DNA of 64,000 nucleotides, taken from positions 992,001-1,056,000 of the forward strand of contig NZ_AHCF03000003.1 of NCBI RefSeq assembly GCF_000238275.3, in the 5' to 3' direction. The translations under genes and the position numbers were made by a program. The DNA comes from Pseudoalteromonas undina. Lineage in GTDB: Bacteria; Pseudomonadota; Gammaproteobacteria; Enterobacterales; Alteromonadaceae. Under the pieces are notes generated by a model that made no database searches, was not told the origin of the DNA, and worked only from the letters and a program-made list of their open reading frames with translations. This document shows positions 1 to 9,780 of this stretch, piece after piece; position 1 is the first letter of the stretch; each line of letters starts with the position of its first letter.

Positions 1-366
1 CTTTATGTCAGGCCAAAAATTATTAAACTCTTTAATAGTAGGCAATAACCAATGAAAACAGGCATGACATTCAACACTTAGACGCAGTTGTGAGATTGGC
101 TGATTTAAACTTTCTTTTAATCGGCATTTAGTTGCTTCTAACTTAGGTAATATTTCGTGTGCTAATTCAAGTAATAACATACCTTGAGGTGTAAATCGGA
201 CAGGTTGAGTTTTTCGTTCGAACAACTGGCAATCTAATTTATTTTCTAAATCTTTGATCTGATGCGATAAAGCTGACTGAGTTAAAAATAGCTCGCGGGC
301 TGTATTAACCAACGATCCCGTTTCTTTGAGGGTCGCTATAGTTTTTAGGTGTTTAATGTCAATCAT
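1..366 (-). CDS. metR: MetR-like LysR-family transcriptional regulator (partial, N-terminal 122 residues)
   Basis: This gene reads leftwards from an ATG at 366 and runs off the window edge, so only the first 122 codons are present. The start MIDIKHLKTIATLKETGSL and the stretch QSALSHQIKDLENKLDCQLF form a LysR winged helix-turn-helix (about residues 1-60). The following RKTQPVRFTPQGMLLLELA closely resembles MetR, the homocysteine-responsive activator of methionine genes, more than other LysR members. The ligand-binding domain is mostly missing. No metE lies next to it in this window, so the target cannot be judged from context. Family is certain; MetR identity is inferred from the N-terminal wording. 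Confidence 0.75.
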   Translation of the reverse strand, partial: MIDIKHLKTIATLKETGSLVNTARELFLTQSALSHQIKDLENKLDCQLFERKTQPVRFTPQGMLLLELAHEILPKLEATKCRLKESLNQPISQLRLSVECHACFHWLLPTIKEFNNFWPDIK

Positions 367-811
367 CTTTAATAAATCTCATGGGTATGGTGAGTATTGC
401 TTAGATTAACTACATACTACGCTTATATAAAAATCGTTTCAACGTCTAGATGGCTATAAAAGTGAGGTTTGGTGTGTTTTTTACTGCAAACATTAAATTT
501 ATTAACTTTGCATAGTCAAATATTGTTTTGTTATTTGTTTATTGTTGAATTTAGCTCATGTTAAATCGGGTTTAAATAGTTAAGCTGAAATTAAAATAAA
601 GCAGTGTGAATTTGGTTATGGAGTAAGTTATGCATGTTTAGCGATTAATGTGTTGTTGTAAAACATGTTGTTGAGGTTAGCATTTATCATCAAGGTTTAA
701 TTGGTATGCTCTTACAAACGAGGTTGAATTATTAAGAGTATTAAAGCGAGTAAGCACAGTGGTCAGTTTAATCCTAAATACTTGGTTGTAAATTCCAGCT
801 GTGCCTAGCCA
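367..811. other. Intergenic region without a recognised gene
   Basis: This stretch of 445 bases lies between the start of the metR-like gene and the end of the GAF-GGDEF-EAL gene. It is AT-rich with stops in all frames, and I see no convincing small gene, RNA gene or repeat. It should hold the metR-like promoter near 370-450 and the 3' end of the leftward c-di-GMP gene. Confidence 0.5.
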
Positions 812-3181
812 TTAAAGAGGGCTGTGGATTAATGCTATGGCCTCTGTTGCTGTAACAGGTTTTGATTTTAAAAAGCCTTGCCCATAATCACATTGGGTTT
901 TTTGTAAAATAGTAAGTTGCTCAGCGGTTTCTATTCCTTCTGCAATAACAATAAGATCTAAAGAAATAGCCAAGGTTAAGATAGCATCTATTAATGGGTT
1001 AGCAGTGGTTTTTAAGTTATCAATAAAGCTTTTATCAATTTTCATTACATGAATTGGCAGTTGGTGCAAGTAGCCTAGAGCTGAATAGCCTGTACCAAAA
1101 TCATCAAGGCAAAGCAACACTTTTAAAGGTGATAACCCTTGTATAATTTGCGTCGCTAATTCTAAATTTTCGATCAGTCCCGATTCAGTTATCTCAAGAC
1201 ACAATGAGCCCAGTGGTAGGTGGTGTTTTTTATAAATACTATGGAGCTGCTCTACAAATTCTAAACTGGCAAAGTGTCGAGAAGATACATTAACCGTGAC
1301 ACGTAAAAAGCGATGCCCTTGTTGTTGCCACAAAGCAATATGTTGCGCTGCGAGGTCTAGTAAATGTAAATCTAAGTTAATAATTTGCCCGGTCTTTTCA
1401 GCAATTGGAATAAAGTCGTTCGGTGATATAAACCTTTTTTTTGGGTGATGCCAACGTACGAGAGCTTCAAATCCTATAACCTCGCCACTGTTAATAGTAA
1501 AGATAGGCTGAAAATACAGTTCAAATTCATTATGCTCAATACCGTGCTGTAAATCGTTTTCAAGATCTGCATGCGTTTTTAGCTTATTGCGCATCACGTT
1601 ATTAAAAAATTTAACTTGGCCACGCCCAGATGATTTTGCCTCATACATAGCTGCATCTGATTGTTGCAATAATACAAATGCTTCATCGTCTACGCTGTCA
1701 CTAAATGCAACGCCAATACAGGTGGAGGGCTGCAGTAAATGGCCATCAATATTAACGGGTTCAGATAGTGCCGCTTTAATGCGAGTAAGGGCATCGTTTA
1801 CTTGGTCACGATGACTGAGGTTTTCCATAAAAATAGCAAACTCATCGCCACCTAAGCGAGAAAAGGTATCGGTATTGCGTACCGTTTGAGTAATGAGTTT
1901 ACATATAGCAATTAAAAAGTGATCACCTACTTCGTGACCTAACGAATCATTAATACTCTTAAAGCGATCAAAATCAAGGTAAAGCAGGGCATGAAAAGTG
2001 CCTTTTCTAGCGCGATTTAGGCGTAAAATCGCATGCTTCATTCTTTCAATCAGTAGCGAACGGTTTGCCAGGCCAGTTAGCTCATCGTGCAGCGCTTTGT
2101 GCTCTAGCTCTTGACGGGCTAAATGTCTATCTATGACCATGCTTATTTGACGGCTTACATAGGTTAGCAGCGAACTATCATGCTCATTATAATAATGTTG
2201 TTCGTCATAACTTTGCACAACAATGACGCCACTCATACGCTCATTAACTTTAAAAGGCACACCTAACCATGAATCAGCTTGTTCACCTACTAACTTAAAA
2301 TGGCCTTGTGCAATATGTTCATGGTATTGCTGTTTATTAAGTAGTAATGGTCGTTCATTAATCAGCAAATAATAAGAGGCTGTTTCTTTTAGTTGATCTT
2401 TGGAAATTATTTTATGGGTATTTGTTTGTACACCGCCTTCAACGGTATAAACAAAGTCGAGTGCGTCTTCTTTTTTGTCGTACAACGCAATAAAAAAGTT
2501 ACTTGCAGTCAATAAGCTGTCAATAATTACATGCAGCGATTTAAAAAACGTATCTAAATTTTGTGCTTTGTAGGTTAAGTTAGCTATTTGCAGTAGGCTG
2601 CTTTCTAATTTTTGTGCATTGTTGAGCTGCATTACTGTGTCTTGCAAGCTATTAACGGTATTCACTTGATTGATTTTTGCGCTTAATAAATGAGCTACCG
2701 TAGTTAAAATCTCTAGATGCGAACTAGTAAAGTAATTTTTTATTGGGTGCTCACAGTCTATAACCCCAAGCACGCGATCTTTGTATATTAAGGGGACGCA
2801 TATTTCTGATTGGGCAGGGCGTTCATCAGCTATGTAACGGCTGTCTTTATTTACATCACCAATTATTAATGCTTGCCCTGTGGATGCTGCATAGCCTGTT
2901 ATGCCTTCGCTAAAGCGAATGATTTTGCGTTCAGACTGATAACTGATATGTTCGCTTTCAATGCCCATAGAAGCTACTTGATTCAGCAAAGATTGGCTGT
3001 CATCTGCTAAGTAAATAACGCAGTCTACAAACCCAAGTCGATTAACAACCTGTGTAGTGACATAACTAAAAAGCGCTTCTAACGTATTCAGTTGCAATAA
3101 ACTTGACGAGAACTGATTGATTATACTCAATTGATCCGTTTTAGTTTCGAGCGCTTTAGTGGTATCGATAGTGTTCGACAT
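812..3181 (-). CDS. GAF-GAF-GGDEF-EAL cyclic-di-GMP signalling protein
   Basis: A 789-residue cytosolic protein with no membrane segment. Two GAF-like sensor domains (about residues 16-170 and 195-355) precede a GGDEF domain (about 366-525) with an intact RLGGDEF active site, and an EAL domain (about 545-785). The EAL part keeps EALVRW, the DDFGTGYS loop and the late EGIET glutamate, so both cyclase and phosphodiesterase residues are present. Such hybrids make or break cyclic di-GMP, often with one activity dominant and the GGDEF domain acting as a GTP sensor. The GAF ligands cannot be told from sequence. The gene stands alone, divergent from pyrC. Confidence 0.88.
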   Translation of the reverse strand: MSNTIDTTKALETKTDQLSIINQFSSSLLQLNTLEALFSYVTTQVVNRLGFVDCVIYLADDSQSLLNQVASMGIESEHISYQSERKIIRFSEGITGYAASTGQALIIGDVNKDSRYIADERPAQSEICVPLIYKDRVLGVIDCEHPIKNYFTSSHLEILTTVAHLLSAKINQVNTVNSLQDTVMQLNNAQKLESSLLQIANLTYKAQNLDTFFKSLHVIIDSLLTASNFFIALYDKKEDALDFVYTVEGGVQTNTHKIISKDQLKETASYYLLINERPLLLNKQQYHEHIAQGHFKLVGEQADSWLGVPFKVNERMSGVIVVQSYDEQHYYNEHDSSLLTYVSRQISMVIDRHLARQELEHKALHDELTGLANRSLLIERMKHAILRLNRARKGTFHALLYLDFDRFKSINDSLGHEVGDHFLIAICKLITQTVRNTDTFSRLGGDEFAIFMENLSHRDQVNDALTRIKAALSEPVNIDGHLLQPSTCIGVAFSDSVDDEAFVLLQQSDAAMYEAKSSGRGQVKFFNNVMRNKLKTHADLENDLQHGIEHNEFELYFQPIFTINSGEVIGFEALVRWHHPKKRFISPNDFIPIAEKTGQIINLDLHLLDLAAQHIALWQQQGHRFLRVTVNVSSRHFASLEFVEQLHSIYKKHHLPLGSLCLEITESGLIENLELATQIIQGLSPLKVLLCLDDFGTGYSALGYLHQLPIHVMKIDKSFIDNLKTTANPLIDAILTLAISLDLIVIAEGIETAEQLTILQKTQCDYGQGFLKSKPVTATEAIALIHSPL

Positions 3182-3387
3182 AAGCAGCTTTGGGAGGCCT
3201 TATAATTATTATTAAAGGTACATACGTTAACCTAATATTAACGTTTCTACAAAATAAAACGTTAAATGAGAATCATCAAGTGTAAAGTTAACTTTAAATG
3301 TAGTATCTAAGGATTATTTCTAATAAGCCCTTTACTCGAAAACACCATATGCCTATGATCAGTTAACTTAAGCATTAGGACTTTACG

Positions 3388-4428
3388 ATGACGAGCAAAA
3401 TGACAACTTTAACGATTACTAGACCCGATGATTGGCATGTGCATTTACGCGATGGGGATCAGTTAAAAGATACGGTGCGTGACATTAGCCGTTATATGGG
3501 CCGCGCGATAATTATGCCAAATTTAGTTCCGCCAGCTACGTGTACAGAAACCGCATTGTCGTACCGAGAGCGAATTATGGCTGCAAAACCTCAAGGGCAG
3601 TTTGAACCTTTAATGGTGCTTTACCTTACTGATAAAACGACGCCTGATGAAATAAAAAAAGCAAAAGCGACAGGTAAAATTTTTGCAGCTAAATTGTACC
3701 CAGCGGGTGCAACAACTAACTCGGATTCTGGTGTAACATCAGTAAAAAATATCTACCCAGTATTAAAAGCAATGCAAGAGGTTGGCATGCTTTTACTTGT
3801 CCATGGTGAAGTCACTGACTCTTCTATTGATATATTCGATCGTGAAAAAGTATTTTTAGACACTATTTTAGGTGACGTTGTCGCAGACTTTCCTGAGCTT
3901 AAAATTGTCCTTGAGCATATAACAACGAAAGATGCAGTAGAATTTGTTGAAAATGCCTCGGATAATGTAGCAGCTACAATTACTGCGCATCATTTGTTAT
4001 ATAACCGCAACCATATGTTAGCAGGGGGGATACGCCCACATTATTACTGCTTACCTATATTAAAACGTAACATTCATCAACAAGCGCTTATGGCGGCAGC
4101 GACAAGTGGTAGTAAAAAATTCTTTTTAGGCACGGATTCAGCCCCACATTATAAAGATAAAAAAGAGGCGGCATGTGGTTGTGCCGGTGCTTATACCGCG
4201 CATGCAGCTATTGAACTTTATGCTGAAGCTTTTGAAGAGGCAGGAGCGCTTGATAAGTTAGAAGGCTTTGCAAGCCACTTCGGTCCAGACTTTTATGGCC
4301 TTGAGCGTAATACTGACACTATTACCTTGGAGAAAGCGCCTTGGACAGTGCCAGCAAGTTATTCGCTAGGAGATTCAGAAGTAGTACCGATTAAAGCCGA
4401 TAGTGTTATTGACTGGCAAGTTAAATAG
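3388..4428 (+). CDS. pyrC: Dihydroorotase (class II, PyrC)
   Basis: Dihydroorotase closes carbamoyl-aspartate to dihydroorotate in pyrimidine synthesis. The 346-residue length fits the E. coli-type class II enzyme. Zinc-binding motifs are visible: DWHVHLRD near residue 17, the lysine in [13 protein letters not shown] that becomes carboxylated, LLVHGEV, LEHITT, and the catalytic GTDSAPH. The chosen ATG at 3388 has an AGGA at 3377-3380; a second in-frame ATG at 3400 (giving [13 protein letters not shown]) could also be used. A hairpin terminator follows directly, so the gene is probably monocistronic. Carbamoyl-phosphate synthase, earlier in the same pathway, is at the other end of the window. 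Confidence 0.97.
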   Translation: MTSKMTTLTITRPDDWHVHLRDGDQLKDTVRDISRYMGRAIIMPNLVPPATCTETALSYRERIMAAKPQGQFEPLMVLYLTDKTTPDEIKKAKATGKIFAAKLYPAGATTNSDSGVTSVKNIYPVLKAMQEVGMLLLVHGEVTDSSIDIFDREKVFLDTILGDVVADFPELKIVLEHITTKDAVEFVENASDNVAATITAHHLLYNRNHMLAGGIRPHYYCLPILKRNIHQQALMAAATSGSKKFFLGTDSAPHYKDKKEAACGCAGAYTAHAAIELYAEAFEEAGALDKLEGFASHFGPDFYGLERNTDTITLEKAPWTVPASYSLGDSEVVPIKADSVIDWQVK

Positions 4429-4442
4429 TAAAAATTAAGCTA

Positions 4443-4471
4443 AAACCACCTAAACTAAGGTGGTTTTTTAT
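4443..4471 (+). terminator. Rho-independent terminator of pyrC
   Basis: An AAACCACC / GGTGGTTT stem with a short loop is followed by a run of T, 15 bases after the pyrC stop. Confidence 0.85.
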
Positions 4472-4838
4472 TTTCAATTACCAAAAAAGCGGTTTGGAGG
4501 AACCCTATTTTAAATATTTATAATCTGCTTATAAAAAATACAACTTTTAGGTTGTTTATCCTTATAAAAATTAGAAACTTATAAAGAAAGTAATAAATCG
4601 ATGAATCTTCAAAAATAAATCCCAATTAATAGAGCTAAAAAAATATTAATGTGTTAACCTTAATTGGCTTTGAGTTTTTGCGTATTGAATTACGGTATTG
4701 TGCTGCGTTTAAGGTTACCGGTTTGGTTATTACTTCTTCCTGTACTATCACCTCCAGTTTTTTGGGCATTGACTCAGGGAGGATATTGCCATAATTATAT
4801 GGCTGAATTTTAATTATTGACTTACAGGAAAATTTAGT
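4472..4838. other. Intergenic region and long 5' leader of the cold-shock gene
   Basis: There is no recognisable gene in these 367 bases. A TATAAT lies at 4519-4524. The last 200 bases before the cold-shock ATG contain several short GC-containing segments (for example around 4764-4806) that could fold. Long structured leaders are typical of cspA-type mRNAs, but I could not identify a classic cold box. Confidence 0.4.
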
Positions 4839-5042
4839 ATGTCGGTTACTGGTAAAGTAAAATTTTTCAACGAAGCTAAAGGCTTTGGTTTCATTGAACA
4901 AGAAAATGGTCCTGACGTGTTTGTACATTTCAGCGCAATCACTGGTTCTGGTTTTCGCACTCTTAGCGAAGGTCAAGCAGTGACTTTCAGCATCAAGCAA
5001 GGTCAAAAAGGCCCAGAAGCTGAGAACGTAGAAGTAGCATAA
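4839..5042 (+). CDS. CspA-family cold-shock protein
   Basis: A 67-residue single cold-shock domain that binds single-stranded RNA and DNA and acts as an RNA chaperone. The RNP1 motif KGFGFIE and the RNP2 motif DVFVHFSAI are both intact, and the length matches the CspA family. An AGGA lies 9 bases upstream of the ATG. The 3' flank has a TGGTGAA / TTCACCA hairpin at about 5071-5094 without a strong T run. Paralogues of this family are numerous, so no single csp letter is assigned. Cold induction is plausible from the long leader but is not shown by the sequence alone. Confidence 0.95.
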   Translation: MSVTGKVKFFNEAKGFGFIEQENGPDVFVHFSAITGSGFRTLSEGQAVTFSIKQGQKGPEAENVEVA

Positions 5043-6070
5043 TTTATTATGTGAACCTAAGTTCATCGTGGTGAAGCACTAACCTGTTTCACCATAATTC
5101 ATATACATCTACAAAACTCATTTACTCCTCTGTAACGCCATAATTCTTTTAGTAGCTATAATTCCTTTAAACCCTCATTCTATCTATATGTTTATAAACC
5201 TTCGTGCTTTGAGTATTTCATCGGCCAGCTACATATTAGCTATGCCATTACGTAATAATACTTAGCCATATTGAGAGGGCTGATGAGTCGATAACTGCGT
5301 TAAAAATTTCTCGTCAGAAAAAAAATAAGTAAATTTTTTGCCTTGCTATCTACATAGTTTTCCTTTTTAAAAATAGCTCATTTAATTAAGCGAGTTGGTA
5401 TTACTTAACGTTACAGTGAACCTATCAGCGTCATCACTGCAAATCCTATTGGTTAATAAAAGCTTAAAAGTGTGTAAGATTGGCATTCGTACCTATGAAA
5501 ATATTAACAGTGGCCAGGGAGCGTTATATTAATTGAATGAAAAAACACAGGTGTTAATAAAAATGATTTTTTTGTAATTACCTTCCCCCCCTTTGTATTG
5601 CTTTTTAATAAATCTGCACGTCATTATTATGATGCGATGAATAACCTAATAATAACGATTAGCTGTATTTTTGGTCTAAAAAGTCTTAAAAAAGCTTCAA
5701 AATGAATATTCGGGACAGAAAATTAGCTTATTTTTAATTTTTTTTCAGCAACGATTAAGTTAATTTTAAATGTTATATTTTTGTTTACATTAACGGTGGT
5801 GGTGATCGTTATTCTTACTATATCAGGGCTTGCAGAAATTGTGTTTATCACGTTAGTTATAATAATGTTAATTTTTTTGTTCGGGCCCAGTAAATATCTT
5901 ACAAACAAGCTGATTTATTTATAGGTTATGCTAAACATGAAGTTGACATGACATGATGCATTTAGCATTATTGGTAAGTTGATATCTATTAAAAGATATC
6001 AGGGTTGTCTTCCCCTTAGCGGGTTGATAATTAAATTATAAAAGTAACATTACTTAATTGGTTGGGAACT
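5043..6070. other. Gene-poor 1-kb region upstream of the TonB cluster
   Basis: About 1,030 bases without a convincing coding region on either strand. A leftward 61-codon open frame at 5723-5908 has AT-driven composition (many Ile, Asn, Lys, Thr) and no family resemblance. The right end holds the promoter region of the DUF3450-TonB operon, including the inverted repeat at 5981-6000. The rest may be decayed coding or mobile DNA, but I cannot identify a parent. Confidence 0.45.
5981..6000. promoter_or_regulatory. Inverted repeat upstream of the TonB operon
   Basis: A perfect 7-bp inverted repeat (GATATCT, six-base spacer, AGATATC) lies about 70 bases before the first gene of the operon. It could be an operator or an mRNA hairpin; which protein, if any, binds it is unknown. 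Confidence 0.35.
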
Positions 6071-6841
6071 ATGTCTGTTAAAATCAGAAAGAGTCTTGTA
6101 GCAACTGCGTTGGTTGGCGCTTTTGCATTTGCAAGCAGCAATGTGATTGCAGATCCTTTGAATGACGTGCAAAAAGCAGGTCAAACAATTCAAAAGGCTG
6201 CGGTTAAGTCTCAAACTAAAATTGACAATGTATATGGTCAAACTCAGGAGCTAATCGCTGAGTACCGTAGCATCGTTGATGAGACTGAACTTATGAAGGT
6301 GTACAACGATCACGTAGCACGTTTGGTCGCAGACCAAAACGCGTCTATCGCATCGTTCGATCGTCAAATCGCGACTATCGATAACACTAAACAAAACGTT
6401 GTGCCTTTGATGTATCGCATGATCGATACGCTTGAGCAATTCATCAAAGCGGACGTTCCATTTAATCTAGAAAACCGTCTTGGACGCGTTGAAAGATTAC
6501 GTGAGATCATGGCATCTGCATCTGTAACAACGTCTGAGAAGTTCCGTCAGGTTCTTGAAGCGTACACTGTTGAAACAGCCTACAGCTCAGCTGTAACTGC
6601 TTCTCAAGGTACTTTAGATGTTGATGGTCGTAGCATTAACGTTGATATCGGTCGTTTAGGTCGTATTACTTACGTAGCGCAGTCATTCGATCTAAAACAC
6701 GCTTGGGTGTGGGATAACAACACTAAACAGTGGAAAGAATTAGGTGAAGAATACCTAAAACCTGTTAAAGAAGTGATCCGTATGGCACGTAAGCAAGCGA
6801 CACTAGAACTTGTTAAACTACCAATTTTTGGCGCGGAGTAA
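6071..6841 (+). CDS. DUF3450 periplasmic coiled-coil protein of the TonB2-type cluster
   Basis: A 256-residue exported protein. An N-terminal signal peptide ends near NVIA|DPLND, followed by a long helical region (roughly residues 30-140) rich in Gln, Glu and Lys that looks coiled-coil. It belongs to the DUF3450 family, which recurs as the first gene of ExbB/TtpC/ExbD/TonB clusters in Vibrio, Shewanella and Pseudoalteromonas. Its exact job is not established; a periplasmic partner of the energy-transducing complex is an inference from position. I chose the ATG at 6071 over an in-frame TTG at 6062 because it gives a standard signal peptide. The next gene begins 6 bases downstream. Confidence 0.85.
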   Translation: MSVKIRKSLVATALVGAFAFASSNVIADPLNDVQKAGQTIQKAAVKSQTKIDNVYGQTQELIAEYRSIVDETELMKVYNDHVARLVADQNASIASFDRQIATIDNTKQNVVPLMYRMIDTLEQFIKADVPFNLENRLGRVERLREIMASASVTTSEKFRQVLEAYTVETAYSSAVTASQGTLDVDGRSINVDIGRLGRITYVAQSFDLKHAWVWDNNTKQWKELGEEYLKPVKEVIRMARKQATLELVKLPIFGAE

Positions 6842-6847
6842 TCAATA

Positions 6848-8212
6848 ATGAAGAAACTATTTAAAGGTTTTGCTGTTGCAGCAGTACTGTCTGTTTCTGC
6901 CGGTACCGCGCTTAATGCACATGCAAATACTGATGCTTTAGATAAAATTCTTGAGCAAGTAAAGCAAGAGCGTATTTCTGAAGGAAAAATCAATAAGCAA
7001 CGTGAACAAGAGTTCTTGTCAGATCGTGCTGATAAGCAAGCGTTACTTAACAAAGCGAAAAGCCAACTAGCTGCTGAAAAAGCACGTGGTGATCGTCTCA
7101 GCAAAGAATATGCACAAAACGAAAATACTTTAGCGGAAAAAGAGCAAGCTCTTCAAAACGCACAAGGTACGTTAGGTGAAATGTTTGGTGTTGTTCGTCG
7201 TGCAGCAGCTGACGCAATTGGTTCAATTGAAGCATCTTTAGTAAGTGCTGAAAAACCAGGTCGTGCAGAAGTACTTCGTTCATTAGCAGCCGCTAAAGAA
7301 CTTCCAACAGTTCGTGAATTAGAAGAACTTTGGATTTCACTTCAAACAGAAATGACTGAGTCAGCTAAAGTTTCAACGTTTGAAACTGAAGTTGCAGGTC
7401 TTGACGGTAACCCGTCTATGAAAAAAGTAACACGTATCGGTAACTTCAACTTAGTTACAGACGACGGCTATTTAATCTACTCACCAGAGACTAAATCTAT
7501 TCAGCCTCTAGGTAAGCAACCTGACAGCTATATCCTTAAAGGTATTTCTGATCTAGAAGGTACTTCAGCTGATAATTACGCTGGCGTATACGTGGATCCT
7601 ACACGTGGTGCAATTTTACGTATTAACACTCAGAAAAAGTCTCTTATGGAGTACTACGAGCAAGGTGCTGAAGTTGGTTACATCATCACAGTATTACTTG
7701 TTGTAGGTCTTTTAATCTTCTTAGTGCGTTTCGTTGATTTAGCGCTTACTACTTCTAAGATCAAAGGTCAGCTTAAGAACTTGTCTACACCGAATACAAA
7801 TAACCCACTGGGTCGTATTCTTAAAGTGTACTCTGACAACAAAAACCAAGATGTTGAAAACCTTGAGCTTAAACTTGATGAAGCGATTCTACGTGAAACG
7901 CCACGCATCGAAGCGGGTATTAACATCATCAAGATCCTTGCTGCTATCGCACCATTACTAGGTCTACTAGGTACGGTAATCGGTATGATCCTAACGTTCC
8001 AAACAATCACATTGTTCGGTACGGGCGATCCGAAGATCATGGCTGGTAACATCTCTCTAGCACTTGTAACTACAGCGCTAGGTCTAATTGCAGCTCTACC
8101 ACTTATCCTACTTCACTCTATTGTTGCAGGTCGTAGTAAGTCGGTATTACACATCCTTGATGAGCAAAGCGCGGGTATCATCGCGACTCACGCGGAGAAG
8201 GAGAAAGCCTAA
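6848..8212 (+). CDS. ttpC: TtpC-like MotA/TolQ/ExbB-family proton-channel protein with long periplasmic N-terminus
   Basis: A 454-residue protein much longer than ordinary ExbB. A signal-like start (about residues 1-26) leads into a coiled-coil region (about 27-110), a globular part, a transmembrane helix near residues 276-298 (GYIITVLLVVGLLIFLVRF), and then a C-terminal ExbB domain with LAAIAPLLGLLGTVIGMI and the second hairpin helix. This layout matches TtpC, the extra component of Vibrio TonB2 systems needed for iron-siderophore transport. It overlaps the next gene by one base (TAATG), implying coupled translation. Role in this organism is inferred from homology and cluster order. Confidence 0.85.
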   Translation: MKKLFKGFAVAAVLSVSAGTALNAHANTDALDKILEQVKQERISEGKINKQREQEFLSDRADKQALLNKAKSQLAAEKARGDRLSKEYAQNENTLAEKEQALQNAQGTLGEMFGVVRRAAADAIGSIEASLVSAEKPGRAEVLRSLAAAKELPTVRELEELWISLQTEMTESAKVSTFETEVAGLDGNPSMKKVTRIGNFNLVTDDGYLIYSPETKSIQPLGKQPDSYILKGISDLEGTSADNYAGVYVDPTRGAILRINTQKKSLMEYYEQGAEVGYIITVLLVVGLLIFLVRFVDLALTTSKIKGQLKNLSTPNTNNPLGRILKVYSDNKNQDVENLELKLDEAILRETPRIEAGINIIKILAAIAPLLGLLGTVIGMILTFQTITLFGTGDPKIMAGNISLALVTTALGLIAALPLILLHSIVAGRSKSVLHILDEQSAGIIATHAEKEKA

Positions 8213-8736
8213 TGCTAGTCCTGATGGAGATATGGGAATCTATCAGGGATTTTGTTGGCACAGGCGGCCAGGTATTATACGTGGTCGCGATAGCACTCTT
8301 TCTTATGTGGGTTTTAATGATTGAGCGCTATTGGTTCCTACTTGCTGAATTTCCTCGTTTAACGAAGGAAATAGTAGCCAAGTGGGATGCCCGCCAAGAC
8401 ACTACGTCTTGGTACGCACACAGAATCCGTGAAGCATGGATTTCTGAAGCGTCTGAAAAATTAGATCAGCGTATGTTGTTGATTAAAACATTAGTAGCTG
8501 TATGTCCTTTAATAGGCTTACTTGGTACTGTTACGGGTATGATCGCGGTTTTTGAAACCATGGCAACCCAAGGTACAGGTAATGCACGTTTAATGGCATC
8601 AGGCATATCAATGGCAACAATCCCAACAATGGCTGGAATGGTTGCGGCACTATCTGGGGTATTCTTTAGCTCACGCCTTGAGGCAAGAGCGAGAATGGTG
8701 AAAGCCAAACTTGTAGATAGTATGCCTCATCACTAG
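8212..8736 (+). CDS. exbB: ExbB-family proton-channel subunit
   Basis: A 174-residue inner-membrane protein of the MotA/TolQ/ExbB family. A first helix (about residues 17-36) is followed by a cytoplasmic stretch and the conserved pair of helices including VCPLIGLLGTVTGMI and GISMATIPTMAGMVAALSG. With ExbD it forms the proton channel that powers TonB. It is shorter than E. coli ExbB, typical of TonB2-type ExbB. Start by the TAATG overlap at 8212 is favoured by the GGAGAAGGAG just upstream; an in-frame ATG at 8224 is the alternative. Confidence 0.92.
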   Translation: MLVLMEIWESIRDFVGTGGQVLYVVAIALFLMWVLMIERYWFLLAEFPRLTKEIVAKWDARQDTTSWYAHRIREAWISEASEKLDQRMLLIKTLVAVCPLIGLLGTVTGMIAVFETMATQGTGNARLMASGISMATIPTMAGMVAALSGVFFSSRLEARARMVKAKLVDSMPHH

Positions 8737-8750
8737 AGAGAGAATTAAAT

Positions 8751-9155
8751 ATGGCACGTAAACAACGTTTTCGTGAAGAAGAAGAAGCAGCGGTAGATAT
8801 GACGCCAATGCTTGACATCGTATTTATCATGCTTATTTTCTTTATCGTAACTACATCGTTCGTTAAAGAGGCTGGTATCGAGGTCAATAAACCAAAAGCT
8901 GCCCAAGCTACGAAGCAAAAAAATGCTAACATTTTTATTGCAATTCGCAGCGACGGTGCAATCTGGATTGATAAACAGCAAGTTGATGTTGAACGTGTTT
9001 CAGCAAAAATCGAAAGTTTATTAGCAGAACAACCTACTGATGTTGTAATTTTGCAAGCTGATAAAGAAGCAAAACACGGTACAGTGGTTAAAGTGATGGA
9101 CCAGATTAAAGCGACAGGTGATAACCTGAGAATTTCAATAGCTGGAGATCAGTAA
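8751..9155 (+). CDS. exbD: ExbD-family proton-channel subunit
   Basis: A 134-residue protein with one N-terminal transmembrane helix carrying the conserved membrane aspartate in DMTPMLDIVFIMLIFF, followed by a periplasmic domain with a DKEAKHGTVVKVMDQIK segment typical of ExbD. It couples proton flow with TonB. An AGAGAGAA precedes the ATG. The stop overlaps the tonB start by one base (TAATG). Confidence 0.94.
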   Translation: MARKQRFREEEEAAVDMTPMLDIVFIMLIFFIVTTSFVKEAGIEVNKPKAAQATKQKNANIFIAIRSDGAIWIDKQQVDVERVSAKIESLLAEQPTDVVILQADKEAKHGTVVKVMDQIKATGDNLRISIAGDQ

Positions 9156-9769
9156 TGATTCGTTTTCTGTTTTCACTGATTGCAGGTGGGGCAGTTACTT
9201 TCGGCTTGTTCTACTTCATGGCATACCTCATCTCTGGTGGGGCTGACCGTAATACGGAACAAAAAGAGCAGATCATAGTCGAAATTATGACGAATCCGCC
9301 TGAATCTAAGGTGCAGGAGAGGAAGCGTGTACCGCCTCCGCCTCCGCCACCGCCAAAGCAGCCGCCTAAACCGCAGCCGCCACAGCCGGAAAACAGCAAC
9401 CCAAGTACAAGCTTGTCGTTTAATATGCCAAGTATCGATGTGGGAAGCACGGCTGGTGGACTGAGTGGTCCAGGTGCATTTGGACGAGATGGTGATGCGA
9501 CACCGATCGTTCGTATTGAACCAAAATATCCAACACAAGCAGCACGTGATGGTAAAGAAGGTTGGGTTCAACTTTCATTCACAATTGATGAGTTAGGTGG
9601 TGTGATTGACGTTGATGTAATCGACGCAGATCCAAAACGTATCTTTGACCGTGAAGCTAAACGTGCATTGCGTAAGTGGAAATACCGTCCTAAGATCATT
9701 GACGGAAAACCACAAAAGCAAGTTGGTTTACAAGTTCAACTAGACTTTAAACTTAACCAAGGCAACTAA
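9155..9769 (+). CDS. tonB: TonB energy-transducer protein (TonB2-like)
   Basis: A 204-residue protein: N-terminal membrane anchor (about residues 5-27), a proline-rich spacer at 60-78 with a run of eight prolines, and a C-terminal TonB domain with EPKYPTQAARDGKEGWVQL and REAKRALRKWKYRPKI. TonB spans the periplasm and opens outer-membrane receptors using ExbB/ExbD energy. The spacer is short compared with E. coli TonB, as in TonB2-type proteins. No TonB-dependent receptor is present in this window, so its substrates are encoded elsewhere. Confidence 0.95.
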   Translation: MIRFLFSLIAGGAVTFGLFYFMAYLISGGADRNTEQKEQIIVEIMTNPPESKVQERKRVPPPPPPPPKQPPKPQPPQPENSNPSTSLSFNMPSIDVGSTAGGLSGPGAFGRDGDATPIVRIEPKYPTQAARDGKEGWVQLSFTIDELGGVIDVDVIDADPKRIFDREAKRALRKWKYRPKIIDGKPQKQVGLQVQLDFKLNQGN

Positions 9770-9780
9770 GGAGGCGAGTA

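Noticed and set aside
4635..5066. 143-codon leftward open frame over the cold-shock gene
   Set aside because: It is antisense to the well-supported csp gene and resembles no family.
5723..5908. 61-codon leftward open frame in the gene-poor region
   Set aside because: AT-driven composition with no ribosome site or family resemblance.
6024..6043. Possible Fur box before the TonB operon (TTGATAATTAAATTATAAAA)
   Set aside because: The half sites are misplaced relative to the GATAATGATAATCATTATC consensus; iron control is plausible but the site is too weak to list.
9211..9571. Leftward open frames opposite tonB
   Set aside because: They are antisense shadows of the proline-rich coding sequence (poly-Gly/Arg).
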